Shown here piece after piece: positions 53,242 to 62,735 of a stretch of 64,000 bases of DNA. The notes beneath the pieces were generated by a model. It saw nothing but the letters and a program-made list of their open reading frames with translations, made no database searches and had not been told where the DNA came from. This stretch comes from JAHDFB01 sp965658745 (GTDB taxonomy: Bacteria > Bacteroidota > Bacteroidia > Chitinophagales > Saprospiraceae). The position numbers were made by a program, and so were the translations under genes. Location: assembly GCA_965658745.1 (NCBI GenBank), contig CBFHTK010000011.1:1-64000 (forward strand). Direction: 5' to 3'. Within the stretch, counting starts at the first letter, position 1; the number at the start of each line of letters is the position of its first letter.

Positions 53242-55552
53242 TGTACTGTATAAAGTTGAGAAGGTCTGGATATTTTTTTGCGTATTCGATAAATCGCTCT
53301 TTTGGAATACGCTGACCATCGACATAAGGCACAATAAATGCGCCATTAATTTTATAATTTGCTAAGTCTTTAACCAAGGCTCTGGCATCTGAATGACTTT
53401 CAAAAAGTCCAAGGGTGTATCTGTAGTTTTCAGTGTCTCTTCCTTTTTCTATCATAGAGTCGGAATAGATAAGAAGCACTTGGTTTTGATACATTTTCCT
53501 GACGCTAGCTATTTGCACTCTATATGATAATTCTTTCTCCAATTTTTTAAATATTTCGCATCTAGGATCTCGTAAATATTCTATGATATAAGGCTCTATC
53601 ACAGTAATCTCTAATGGCGCTTGTTTGTTCATTGTTATTTGAAACTCTATCCGACTATTAAGCTTCAATGCTATTTTACTAGGTTCGCCTCCTGTCTGTG
53701 TTTTTGCTATTGGATAATTTGAACCGTAACCCTTTAGGGAAATACGATTTTGTGAAATCCCTTTTTCAGTTAGATACTTGGCAATTTTTTCTGCTCGTTT
53801 AATTGAAAAGTATAGGTCATACGCTTCCAATCCATCCTCAATAGTATGAGACTTGATAGTAAGATCTAAACTTGGATACGTTGAAAGTAATTGATGAATT
53901 AAGTCTACTTCTCTCTTATTGGCAGGGGATAGTATTTTTTCATCAGATGTGTAGAATAAAGGATTGATGGTGTACTCCTCTATCTTGTCATAAGTTGAAG
54001 TTTCATTTGATGTGTAAGAATTTGATTCTTTCGCAAGGTTTTCTTGGTTATTTTTAGGTTTAATCGGCTTTGCTTGAACATAGTCATCTTTTGATCTTCG
54101 TTTCTTTTTACGTCTTCTCTTCTTCTTTGCTTTCTCTTTACCTCTTTGAGAGGTAGTTGAAAGATTGTTTTTTGCATTATTTGCAAGCTGCTCCGGAACG
54201 AAATCAATCTCTTCAAGAAAGGCAACATTAGTTGCTTTGATTAATTGATGTTTTTCTTGATCTTTAAAATACACTGCAAAAAGATCGTAACCTCCGTAAC
54301 CGGGTTTTCGGTCCGAAGTTAAATTTGCTGTAAATCCGTTTTCAGCAACGTAGAAATAGAGATCATCGCAGGATGAGTTGATGGGCTCTCCCAAATTGGT
54401 TGGAATCTTCCAAGACTTATTTCGCAGGTCGTAATCAGATTGAAAGACATCGAAGCCACCTATAGATTTGATTCGATTGGAACTGAAGTAAACTGAAAGT
54501 CCGTCATTGGTTAAAAAAGGAGATACTTCGTCATATCTTGAGTTGATTTTCGGTCCAAGGTTAATAGCTTTTGACCATTTACCATTTTCCTTGAAACTCA
54601 TATAAATATCGTAACCGCCGTATCCTCCAGGTCGATTGCTTGAAAACACGATGATATCTTCTGTAAAAACTTGAAGATACACATCCCCTATTTCTGCTCT
54701 GATACTTGATTCAAATCTACTTTGTGAAAGTGTATTTTCCTGTTTGATTGCAAAGCTATCTAGATATATTGTTCCCTTACTATAATCTGGTCCTTTCATG
54801 TAGTATAGCACGCCTCCGTCAGATGAAAATCCTAGGGCAATTTCATCTCTACTAGTATTGATGAATGGGTTTAGTTTCTCTGCCTCCATGCACTTGCCGT
54901 CTACTAATTCGATCGCATACATGTCTGAGTTAAAAGAGCCATAGACATTATCCTTCTGTCCCTTTCTATTTCTTCTACCTCCTGTACTTGATTCTCTTGC
55001 CGATGTGAAATAGTACTTATTTTCAAAATTGGGGCTTTGAATCAAACGAAATTCATCGTAAATGGTATTTAGCTCCTCACCATAATTGTCTACAAATGCT
55101 TTTGGTTCTTGATGTTTGATCTTGAGCGCTTCACCACATTGTTTGATTAAATGAATTATCTCTTTCCTTTGATCACTTTTGGAAGAGAGTTTGCGCAAAT
55201 ATACCTTGTAATTTTCTACAGCTTTTCTGTAATTGCCTTCCGCGTGAAATATCTTACCGATGTATAGATATATTTCATCAGGTACAGCATCAAAAGCGAG
55301 TAAGGTTGAAACGTCTTTTTTGGCTGCATCAAGCTTACCCATTTTGTAATTGGAAATAACTCGACGAATAAGCAGATCTTTGTTACCGGCCCCATATTTG
55401 TCAGCATAGAAGTATTCTAGTGCTTTATTGTACTGTTTGGCTTCGAAATGTCTAAGTCCACTAGAGTACAGCTCCTTTTGGGCTTGACCCCCAAAACTCA
55501 TGCTCATGCATAATAATATGCAAGCAAAAATTAGGTAGCTGTTATGTTTCAT
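53234..55552 (-). CDS. PD40-OmpA protein with TPR repeats and SPOR-like end
   Basis: A 772-residue envelope protein: signal peptide (to GGQAQ), TPR-like repeats (about 25-130), WD40-like PD40 repeats (FSSNRPGGYGGYDIYMS, FSSNRIKSIGGFDVF), a highly basic Lys/Arg stretch near 475-490, an OmpA domain (about 545-665) and a C-terminal SPOR-like part (YRVQIASV..FESHSDARALVKDL). The OmpA motif is degenerate: SHTIEDGLEAYDLYFSIKRAEKIAKYL lacks the Asp of the usual GHTD, so peptidoglycan binding is doubtful. The layout recalls PorE/SprF-associated proteins of type IX secretion. Translationally coupled to the methyltransferase. Confidence 0.9.
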   Translation of the reverse strand: MKHNSYLIFACILLCMSMSFGGQAQKELYSSGLRHFEAKQYNKALEYFYADKYGAGNKDLLIRRVISNYKMGKLDAAKKDVSTLLAFDAVPDEIYLYIGKIFHAEGNYRKAVENYKVYLRKLSSKSDQRKEIIHLIKQCGEALKIKHQEPKAFVDNYGEELNTIYDEFRLIQSPNFENKYYFTSARESSTGGRRNRKGQKDNVYGSFNSDMYAIELVDGKCMEAEKLNPFINTSRDEIALGFSSDGGVLYYMKGPDYSKGTIYLDSFAIKQENTLSQSRFESSIRAEIGDVYLQVFTEDIIVFSSNRPGGYGGYDIYMSFKENGKWSKAINLGPKINSRYDEVSPFLTNDGLSVYFSSNRIKSIGGFDVFQSDYDLRNKSWKIPTNLGEPINSSCDDLYFYVAENGFTANLTSDRKPGYGGYDLFAVYFKDQEKHQLIKATNVAFLEEIDFVPEQLANNAKNNLSTTSQRGKEKAKKKRRRKKKRRSKDDYVQAKPIKPKNNQENLAKESNSYTSNETSTYDKIEEYTINPLFYTSDEKILSPANKREVDLIHQLLSTYPSLDLTIKSHTIEDGLEAYDLYFSIKRAEKIAKYLTEKGISQNRISLKGYGSNYPIAKTQTGGEPSKIALKLNSRIEFQITMNKQAPLEITVIEPYIIEYLRDPRCEIFKKLEKELSYRVQIASVRKMYQNQVLLIYSDSMIEKGRDTENYRYTLGLFESHSDARALVKDLANYKINGAFIVPYVDGQRIPKERFIEYAKKYPDLLNFIQYNE

Positions 55553-55678
55553 TCTTATGTTAAATATATAGAAAGTCTTTAGTAAAAATGGAATCTCAAA
55601 CCACCTGTATTTTGCTAAGGACTACATGTAAAAGTATAAAAACAATTCGTTTTCTCTAGCTTACAGCGCTAGTCATAA

Positions 55679-56494
55679 CTAGACGGACATATTATATGTA
55701 CGTAGCGCATCATTCAGACTTACTTTTTTATCAGTCGACTCTTTGCGTTTACCTATAATGAGCGCGCAAGCAACTTGATAAGAACCTGCAGGAAACTCTT
55801 TTGTGTAGCTTCCTGGTATTACAACGGAACGTTCCGGAATTCTACCTTTATACTCTACAGGTTCTGCTCCACTGACGTCAATGATGTGAGTAGATTGCGT
55901 CAGTACAACGTTTGCTGCAATCACAGCCTCTTTTTCAACAACTACTCCCTCAACAATTATTGCACGTGAGCCAATGAAGCAATTGTCTTCAATAATAGTC
56001 GGAGTTGCTTGCAAAGGCTCAAGAACACCACCTATTCCAACTCCTCCTGAAAGGTGCACATTTTTCCCGATTTGAGCGCACGAACCGACAGTAGCCCAAG
56101 TGTCAACCATCGTTCCTTCGCCAACATATGCACCAATATTTACATAGCTAGGCATCATGATTGTATTAGGTTCCAGAAATGAACCATGACGCGCAATTGC
56201 ATGTGGTACGACTCGCACACCTTGTGATGCGAAATCTGTCTTGAGGGGAATTTTATCATGAAATTCAAAGGGCCCAACCTCGATAGTTTCCATTTTACAA
56301 ATTGGGAAATAGAGAATAACTGCCTTCTTGATCCATTCATGAACTTGCCAGCTACCATCGATCGGTTCGGCAACTCGTAATTCGCCTTTATCTAGCTTTT
56401 CGATAACGTCTTCGATAGCCTTTTTCGTTTCAGCCTCTTTTAGTTTTGCTCTATTTTCCCAGGCTAGTTCGATCGTCTGTTGTAGTTCTTTCAT
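55679..56494 (-). CDS. dapD: Tetrahydrodipicolinate N-succinyltransferase
   Basis: It succinylates tetrahydrodipicolinate in lysine and diaminopimelate synthesis. The 271-residue protein has the N-terminal helical part, then left-handed beta-helix repeats (MMPSYVNIGAYVGEGTMVDTWATVGSCAQIGKNVHLSGGVGIGGVLEP) characteristic of DapD, and CFIGSRAIIVEGVVVEKEAVIAANVVL. The end RIPERSVVIPGSYTKEFPAG completes the family. Single gene between envelope genes, with about 30 bases to the PAP2-like gene. Confidence 0.96.
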   Translation of the reverse strand: MKELQQTIELAWENRAKLKEAETKKAIEDVIEKLDKGELRVAEPIDGSWQVHEWIKKAVILYFPICKMETIEVGPFEFHDKIPLKTDFASQGVRVVPHAIARHGSFLEPNTIMMPSYVNIGAYVGEGTMVDTWATVGSCAQIGKNVHLSGGVGIGGVLEPLQATPTIIEDNCFIGSRAIIVEGVVVEKEAVIAANVVLTQSTHIIDVSGAEPVEYKGRIPERSVVIPGSYTKEFPAGSYQVACALIIGKRKESTDKKVSLNDALRTYNMSV

Positions 56495-56522
56495 TTTTTA
56501 GTTTGTATATCTTGACTCTTGT

Positions 56523-57242
56523 TTAAAATAGTAAAACTCGCATAGCAATAATTTGTGAGATTATACCGAGTAGATAACCCCCATAAAGGTCTTCACTTTT
56601 ATGTGCTCCTAGAATTAATCTTGCAGTTCCTACCATCCCTGCTATTGCAATTGCTAGAATTGAAAATAGAATACTCTTGATTTGTAAATTTATTGTTTCC
56701 AATAAACTTATGTGTGAGTATTCATACGAAAAGTAATTAACAGCGATAAACACAGCAGTCATAAAGCCACCAATACCAGCTGCGTGCAAACTAATTTTCG
56801 TAAAAAGATTGATAAAGAAACAGCCAAATAGTGTGATAATTGAACCCAGTAAGAAACTGCTGTACATCATAGGTATCGCACTGTTGTTGAGCATGTTGAT
56901 ATATAGCCACAAGTAGAATATACCTGTCAATGCAAGTGGTATCGTACGTTCACTTCTTTCTTTCAGTTGAATACTTTCAGACAGACTGAGAAAGTACATC
57001 ATCACAAGCGGAATCGCTGGGAAGATTATCGAGATAATTACAACATAAATTATAACAATTCCTAGATCCTTGTCAGTTTGAACTGCGAAAATATAGGGGT
57101 TGATGGTGTATAAAAAAACAAAGAAATAGCTAATAAGAAAGATGGGGTGAAAAACGATTGACACAAGATGCGATAGGGCTGCAAGTGTTTTACGACCCCA
57201 ACTGAGGTTCTTATCTCCATCTTCTTTCAATACTTCCATCAT
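56523..57242 (-). CDS. PAP2-like integral membrane protein
   Basis: The 239-residue protein has about six membrane segments. The end (KISLHAAGIGG..GTARLILGAHKSEDLYGGYLLGI) resembles the SxxH and ARxxxxxHxxxD motifs of PAP2 phosphatases: Ser/His in LHA and Arg with H in GTARLILGAH..D. It may dephosphorylate a lipid. Its ATG overlaps the stop of the upstream PD40-OmpA gene (57239-57242), so they are translated together. Confidence 0.75.
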   Translation of the reverse strand: MMEVLKEDGDKNLSWGRKTLAALSHLVSIVFHPIFLISYFFVFLYTINPYIFAVQTDKDLGIVIIYVVIISIIFPAIPLVMMYFLSLSESIQLKERSERTIPLALTGIFYLWLYINMLNNSAIPMMYSSFLLGSIITLFGCFFINLFTKISLHAAGIGGFMTAVFIAVNYFSYEYSHISLLETINLQIKSILFSILAIAIAGMVGTARLILGAHKSEDLYGGYLLGIISQIIAMRVLLF

Positions 57243-58900
57243 TCCTTGATTATCCTTATTTCCACTCTTCGATTTTTTTCTCTTTCCTGTTCTGTTGCAT
57301 TTGCATTCAGCGCTAGTGTGTCACCGTATCCTTTTACTTTAATTCGTTTTTTGTCAATTCCTTTAGCCACTAAATAAGCACCAATGGCTTTTGCTCTCTT
57401 TAATGAAAGATCAATCAATGCCTGTTTATCTCCCACATTATCAGTATGACCTTCAATTTGGATACTTATATTCTTATGCTCATCAAGAACCTTAAATAAC
57501 CGATCTATTTCAGGTATCGATTTTGGTTGGACAATATCCGATCCTTTTTGGAAGTAAATCTGGTCTAGTGTGAATCTTCGCTGCTTTCCGAAAGGGAAAG
57601 GATATTCTTTTTTTTCTTTGATTTTTTTGCCTGGATGTATATATATTTCAATTTCTTTTTGCGTAATACTTTGCGAAATAAGACTCCAGGGATCTATTTC
57701 TACTTGCTCACTTGTAAACCCGCGTTTATCTACCTGAAAAAGATAAGGTTGGTTTTTTGTTAGGGTCATCTCGAATTCTCCGGAATAAGTCCTGAAAAAT
57801 CCCTCAAAATCATCTTCATACTTGGTTTTCCATTGGATTTCTCCTCTAGTGATTTCCAATGTTTCTGCATTAATAATTTTAAGTTTGATTGTTAGGTCTT
57901 CTGGCAGAAATTTTGGACGTTCTAGATCAACTCTGAAGATATCACTACTGCCATCTCGATTGGAACTGAAATAAAGATACTTTTCATTTTGACTTAGAAA
58001 TGCCAGGAATTCATCATGCTCTGTATTGATAGGATACTCAAGTAACTGAGGTTCTGACCAATTTTTATAACTGTAGTCTAGTCTATTGCAGAAATATAAA
58101 TCATGCTTTCCTTTGCCTCCCGGTCGATTACTGGAAAAATATAACACTTTTTTGTCAGGTGTGATAAAGGGTGAACTTTCGTTGAATTCAGAATTAATGC
58201 CTTCTATTCTTTCTGGGTTGGACCATAGATTTTTACCGATCTTAATAGAGACGTAAAGGTCATTCTGACCTTGGGAATCTCCTCGTTTCAAAGATATAAA
58301 AAGGTGCTGCCCATCTTGACTCATGCATAAGTTTACACTTGTTCCAGTGTCTTCATAATCGAATACGTATAATGGTATAGGTTGTTCATATTCCTCTTCT
58401 TCGTTGATTGATATCTTAGAGAAACCCTCAAGGATAGTACCGTCCACTGGAAATTGGTTAATTACAATGATTGCATTTTCCTCAGGATAGGTTGAACAAA
58501 CTGAGTTTGGATAGACATTGTTGACTGGATAGTCTGGGTGAGTAAGATTTTCTGTCATTCCTTGATCACTCAAAGTTGCAATCCAGATGTCTTGATTATA
58601 GTCTGAAGTTGAAATGTCGTCAATTTGTTTACCTGCAATTTCACTAAATATATTAGCTAAAGTCGTATCATTTTTACTTTCGAGATTGTCTCCAAATTTT
58701 TGGATAAAGTCTGGGGAAGCGACACGCGTAAAATACATGGTTTGCCCACTGACATCAAGTACTGGACCTAATTCGTCAAATTCCTCCGTATTTATCTTTT
58801 CATCTAGTTTTTCAATATAGAATTGTGCGTTCACGCATGGTAAGAATGCCAGCATGTTTAGGGTCAACAAAATGAGGAAGTGCTTGCAGTGTTTAAGCAT
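57239..58900 (-). CDS. PD40-OmpA family protein
   Basis: A 553-residue envelope protein with signal peptide (to CVNAQ), PD40 repeats (YFSSNRPGGKGKHDLYFC, YFSSNRDGSSDIFRV) and a full OmpA domain at the end (about 440-553). The peptidoglycan-binding motif is intact here: IEGHTDNVGDKQALIDLSLKRAKAIGAYLVAKGI and VKGYGD. It probably links the outer membrane to the wall. Start at MLKHCKHFLILL chosen over 58939 because the signal begins there. Shares coupling with the PAP2-like gene. Confidence 0.93.
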   Translation of the reverse strand: MLKHCKHFLILLTLNMLAFLPCVNAQFYIEKLDEKINTEEFDELGPVLDVSGQTMYFTRVASPDFIQKFGDNLESKNDTTLANIFSEIAGKQIDDISTSDYNQDIWIATLSDQGMTENLTHPDYPVNNVYPNSVCSTYPEENAIIVINQFPVDGTILEGFSKISINEEEEYEQPIPLYVFDYEDTGTSVNLCMSQDGQHLFISLKRGDSQGQNDLYVSIKIGKNLWSNPERIEGINSEFNESSPFITPDKKVLYFSSNRPGGKGKHDLYFCNRLDYSYKNWSEPQLLEYPINTEHDEFLAFLSQNEKYLYFSSNRDGSSDIFRVDLERPKFLPEDLTIKLKIINAETLEITRGEIQWKTKYEDDFEGFFRTYSGEFEMTLTKNQPYLFQVDKRGFTSEQVEIDPWSLISQSITQKEIEIYIHPGKKIKEKKEYPFPFGKQRRFTLDQIYFQKGSDIVQPKSIPEIDRLFKVLDEHKNISIQIEGHTDNVGDKQALIDLSLKRAKAIGAYLVAKGIDKKRIKVKGYGDTLALNANATEQEREKNRRVEIRIIKE

Positions 58901-59052
58901 AGAAGGTTTAATAGTTTCGATCAAAGTGTTGAAACACAAGACTCTGTCGTATGGTCAAGTGTTGGATTAATCAGTCTCATATTTCTTGACATTGCATTTT
59001 AGATCAAAATTTTCACAAAATTACAATCTTACAACCGTTATCAAGTATAATC

Positions 59053-59775
59053 TTATGAAAGAATACCTCTTAAAATATCTAAGGTACTTAATTCGCCGAA
59101 GGATGGAACATGTAGTCTATAGAAAATCACAAGTTGATCAATCAGAATAGATCGTTGCTTGTTGGGCATATTTAATTCATGGCACTCAGATTTGGCAAGG
59201 TGTACCGCTTGATAAAGGTACTCCGAAAGTTGAGGGTCGAGGTAATATATATGTAACGGGATTTCAGCTGTGAATACGCCTTCTTGCAGATCAAAATAGT
59301 CGTCCTTTCCTTTTTCCAAATCAAAAGCAAAGCCCACCATTGATGCAAGTTCGACCATAAACACAATAAGGATGTTTTTTACAGATTCAGTTGTAGAATC
59401 GAGAAATCTGAACCAAGATTGGATAAATCGATACATTACAGGATTTGCTTCATCATCTTTTACTGTTTTACGTAAAATTTCAATCATGCATTGACCAATC
59501 ATCCCTCGAACAACATCAAAGGGTATCTTCCGATAGAAATGATCTAGTTTAAACTCTGAAATACGATTAAGTTGGCCTGCACCTTTAGTGTCATAGACTA
59601 TCAGATCAAGCTGAGACATTGGCTGTAGTATGTTCGCTGATTTTTTTGATTTGGATGATCTGACACCATTGACTAGGTAGGATCGGAGACCTAGCTCTTC
59701 TGTATAAATATCAAGAATCATTGAGCTTTCTCGATACTTCATCGTCCTGAAAACAATACCTCTAGTTTTAATCAT
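59053..59775 (-). CDS. recO: DNA repair protein RecO
   Basis: A 240-residue RecF-pathway mediator that loads RecA with RecR. The N-terminal OB-fold starts MIKTRGIVFRTMKYRESSMILDIYTEELGLRSYLVNGVR and the helical domain follows. The zinc-finger Cys set of some RecO proteins is not evident. It lies 10 bases after the 102-residue gene, in a GH3-unknown-recO operon. Confidence 0.93.
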   Translation of the reverse strand: MIKTRGIVFRTMKYRESSMILDIYTEELGLRSYLVNGVRSSKSKKSANILQPMSQLDLIVYDTKGAGQLNRISEFKLDHFYRKIPFDVVRGMIGQCMIEILRKTVKDDEANPVMYRFIQSWFRFLDSTTESVKNILIVFMVELASMVGFAFDLEKGKDDYFDLQEGVFTAEIPLHIYYLDPQLSEYLYQAVHLAKSECHELNMPNKQRSILIDQLVIFYRLHVPSFGELSTLDILRGILS

Positions 59776-59784
59776 CTTTGAATA

Positions 59785-60093
59785 TTACCAAGCTAAATCT
59801 TCGTCAATATTCTGATCAATCTTGTATTCATTTTTGCTTTTCAATCGCTGCTTTTGTCTTTTCCATATTAAACGAGCGATAGCTATATGTCCAGCATCTT
59901 CTTCAGCATTTAGTAGAGCGTCCTTGATTGATTTCTCTGATACGTCAAGTCGATAAAGGTAACTCATGAGTAGTCCAATATTGTAGTCCAAATAGGCTTG
60001 AACTTTTTCCGCTAGAATCTCAACCATTTTTTCATCATCGATTGAAGACTCGGGTATGAGAAGATCTACATCCGGGTTTTCGAGTTCTATCAT
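59785..60093 (-). CDS. Small acidic conserved-type protein between GH3 and recO
   Basis: A 102-residue acidic, helical protein without signal. LLMSYLYRLDVSEKSIKDALLNAEEDAGHIAIARLIWKRQKQRL is a pattern I have seen in unnamed Bacteroidota proteins. Its ATGA overlap with the GH3 gene (60090-60093) shows coupling. The function is unknown. Confidence 0.75.
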   Translation of the reverse strand: MIELENPDVDLLIPESSIDDEKMVEILAEKVQAYLDYNIGLLMSYLYRLDVSEKSIKDALLNAEEDAGHIAIARLIWKRQKQRLKSKNEYKIDQNIDEDLAW

Positions 60094-61604
60094 GTCATTG
60101 TGAGTATTTGTTCAAGATATTTTCGCTCATTGGAAAGTCTTGGGACTTTGTTTTGTCCTCCAACTTTACCTCTTTGTCGCATCCATTTTTGAAATGTACC
60201 GCTCGGCACAGCGTTTACTTTTATTTGAAGGAGCGCCATGTCTTTATAACGCTTTGCTTCATAGTCAGAGTTCACACTTTGAAGATGAAGATCTAATCTT
60301 TTGGCAAAAACTTCTAAATCTGCAGGGTTTTGTAGAAACTCGATGGCCCATTCATGACCACCTTTACCTTCGTCACCTTCTATAAAGACGGGAGCGACCA
60401 TATAGTCTGCAACTGTTGCTCCACTCTCCTGACAAGCTAACATCAGCGCTTTATCAGTATTAGAGACCATAATTTCTTCTCCAAAAACGTTAATAAAATG
60501 TTTTGTTCTGCCTGTAATCCGGATCTTATATGGATTGGTAGAAGTAAACATAATGGTATCTCCAGGTTGATATCGCCATAAACCACTTGTAGTTGTTACG
60601 ACGAGTGCATAGTTTACGCCTGTTTTTACATCTGACAATGAAATGGCCTTTGGATTTTCATCGTTGAAGTTGCTCATTGGTATAAACTCATAATAATTGC
60701 CATTATCCAATAGCAAAAGCATATCATTCACTCCCAAGTCATCTTGAATCGCAAAGTATCCCTCTGATGCATTGTATACTTCTATGTAGTTGAAATCATC
60801 CGTTGGAATAAATTTCTTGAACTGTTCACGATATGGCCCAAAAGCAACTCCACCATGCACATAGGTCTGAACATTTGGCCAAACCTCCAAAATGTTTGAT
60901 TTACCCGTATATTCCAGAATTTTTCGAAAAAGCACGATAGTCCATGTAGGTACTCCTCCGAACATTGTGATATTTTCTTTCGAACAGATTTTAACCATTC
61001 GTTCTATCTTTTCATCCCAATTAGGCAGGAGTGCGGTTTCAAAATCTGGAGTGTAAAATGGCCGGCCTATTGCTGGCATATTTTCAAGCATAATAGCTGA
61101 AATGTCTCCATACCTTGTCTCTGGATGAGCTGCAAATTGACTTAATGCACCCCCCATCACTAGATTTTTTTCAGCGAATATTTGACTTTCAGGCTTATTG
61201 TGGTACAAAAGAGTAACGACATCCCAGCTTCCCTTGAAATGTCCATTTTTGAGATTTGTCTGGGAAACGGGTATGAACTTACTTTTATCGGATGTAGTAC
61301 CCGAAGATTTTGAGAACCAATTGATTTTCCCAGGCCACAACACATCCGCCTCACCATGCATCATTCGATCGATATGAGGTTTAAGCTGATCGTAAGTAGC
61401 TAGAGGAATCATTTTTGCGTAATCACTTTGATCTTGAACGCGATCTATTCCGTGACTTCTTCCATAGCTGGTTTCTAGTCCTTGATCAATGAGTTCACGA
61501 AACAAGCGTTCTTGTACTTCAATAGGGTGAAGCATAAAGTATTCAATCTGCTTATACCTTCTTTCGAGGTAGAGGCTTATGAATTTATTAAATACTCTGC
61601 GCAT
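60090..61604 (-). CDS. GH3-family (auxin-responsive promoter type) adenylate-forming enzyme
   Basis: A 504-residue protein of the GH3 superfamily that in plants joins acyl acids to amino acids. Visible motifs: FSKSSGTTSDKSKFIPVS (ATP loop), FGGVPTWTIVLFRKI, VQTYVHGGVAFGPYREQFKK, EVYNASEGYFAIQDD and YRPGD-like YQPGDTIMFTSTNPYKIRITGRTKHFINVFGEE. All are family hallmarks. Bacteroidota carry it as a single conserved gene of unknown substrate. First gene of the operon with the small protein and recO. Confidence 0.9.
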   Translation of the reverse strand: MRRVFNKFISLYLERRYKQIEYFMLHPIEVQERLFRELIDQGLETSYGRSHGIDRVQDQSDYAKMIPLATYDQLKPHIDRMMHGEADVLWPGKINWFSKSSGTTSDKSKFIPVSQTNLKNGHFKGSWDVVTLLYHNKPESQIFAEKNLVMGGALSQFAAHPETRYGDISAIMLENMPAIGRPFYTPDFETALLPNWDEKIERMVKICSKENITMFGGVPTWTIVLFRKILEYTGKSNILEVWPNVQTYVHGGVAFGPYREQFKKFIPTDDFNYIEVYNASEGYFAIQDDLGVNDMLLLLDNGNYYEFIPMSNFNDENPKAISLSDVKTGVNYALVVTTTSGLWRYQPGDTIMFTSTNPYKIRITGRTKHFINVFGEEIMVSNTDKALMLACQESGATVADYMVAPVFIEGDEGKGGHEWAIEFLQNPADLEVFAKRLDLHLQSVNSDYEAKRYKDMALLQIKVNAVPSGTFQKWMRQRGKVGGQNKVPRLSNERKYLEQILTMT

Positions 61605-61930
61605 GTTACTGTATTGTCAAGTTTAAAGGTCTAAAATCTTTTGCTTGATTTAGCTTTCAGAAGAATGCTTGAATTAAGTTATCAAAAATAGCAATCCATA
61701 CTTAAATTGTATTCATCCTAGTAAGGCAAATGTTTGATGATTCTCGATTAGTAAAGAAATTATTTAAATAATCGATTCTAAAGATTATCAAAAGATTTTG
61801 ATCTTAATTGCATCAGTAGAATTACTTTGAAGAATCACTATGTCTTCTACTTGAATGAGATAGAAAGGTTTTATCTCATGCTACTTGCAACTTTTTGCTA
61901 CTTTTGCAGCCAAATTTTAACTGTAAGAAC
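61605..61930. other. Divergent promoter region between GH3 and uppS
   Basis: AT-rich, no gene. The only clear element is the -7 box at 61899-61906. Confidence 0.4.
61899..61906 (+). promoter_or_regulatory. Bacteroidota-type -7 box for uppS
   Basis: TACTTTTG fits TAnnTTTG. It lies 25 bases before ATG 61931 and inside the longer open frame beginning at 61895, which supports 61931 as the start. No clear -33 box. Confidence 0.5.
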
Positions 61931-62668
61931 ATGGATCTGAAGACACAGATCAATCCTGATGTTATTCCTTCACACATTGCTATTATTATGGATGGTAATG
62001 GTAGGTGGGCAAAAAAGTACGGTAAACCCCGTGTTTTCGGTCACCGTAATGGGGTTAAGGCGGTGAGAGAAATAACTGAAGTAGCTGCTAATTTGGGAGT
62101 TTCTTATCTTACACTATATGCATTTTCCACAGAGAATTGGAATCGTCCAAGATTAGAAGTAAATGCATTAATGAGTCTTTTAGTTGAGACTTTAAAAGTT
62201 GAAATCAATACTCTAAATAAAAATAACATAAAATTAACTGCTATAGGAGATCTGTCTCAATTGCCTAGTAGAACATATGACACCCTCCTAGAGGGCGTAG
62301 AGAAGACAAAGAACAATGATAGAATGACTCTTAATCTTGCTCTTAACTACAGCGGAAGATGGGAGATTATCCAAGCCACGAAGGCAATAGCTGAAAAGGT
62401 TAAAGCCGGAGTCCTGAGTCCCAGTGAAGTGTCTGATCAAGTGTTTTCAGAGCATTTAGCAACAGCAGGAATCCCAGATCCAGAGCTACTTATACGTACC
62501 TCTGGAGAATATAGAATTAGTAATTATTTACTTTGGCAGATTGCTTACAGCGAGCTTTATTTTGTTGACATTTATTGGCCAGACTTCCGAGAGGAAGACT
62601 TTTACAAGGCTATTATTGATTTTCAGCAACGGGAACGACGTTTTGGAAAGACTAGCGACCAATTATAA
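61931..62668 (+). CDS. uppS: Undecaprenyl diphosphate synthase (isoprenyl transferase)
   Basis: It makes the C55 lipid carrier for cell-wall and surface-polymer synthesis. The 245-residue cytoplasmic enzyme has HIAIIMDGNGRWAKKYGKPRVFGHRNGVKAVREI (catalytic Asp21), LTLYAFSTENWNRP and RTSGEYRISNYLLWQIAYSELYF, all typical of the Z-type family. Start chosen by family N-terminus and promoter. It is followed by bamA after 67 bases, the common Bacteroidota order. Confidence 0.96.
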   Translation: MDLKTQINPDVIPSHIAIIMDGNGRWAKKYGKPRVFGHRNGVKAVREITEVAANLGVSYLTLYAFSTENWNRPRLEVNALMSLLVETLKVEINTLNKNNIKLTAIGDLSQLPSRTYDTLLEGVEKTKNNDRMTLNLALNYSGRWEIIQATKAIAEKVKAGVLSPSEVSDQVFSEHLATAGIPDPELLIRTSGEYRISNYLLWQIAYSELYFVDIYWPDFREEDFYKAIIDFQQRERRFGKTSDQL

Positions 62669-62735
62669 ATCGATAAGCAACACAGTGCGAAATTTTGTCG
62701 TTAAGTCAAATGTGAATAAAGAATAGAAGAAAGGA

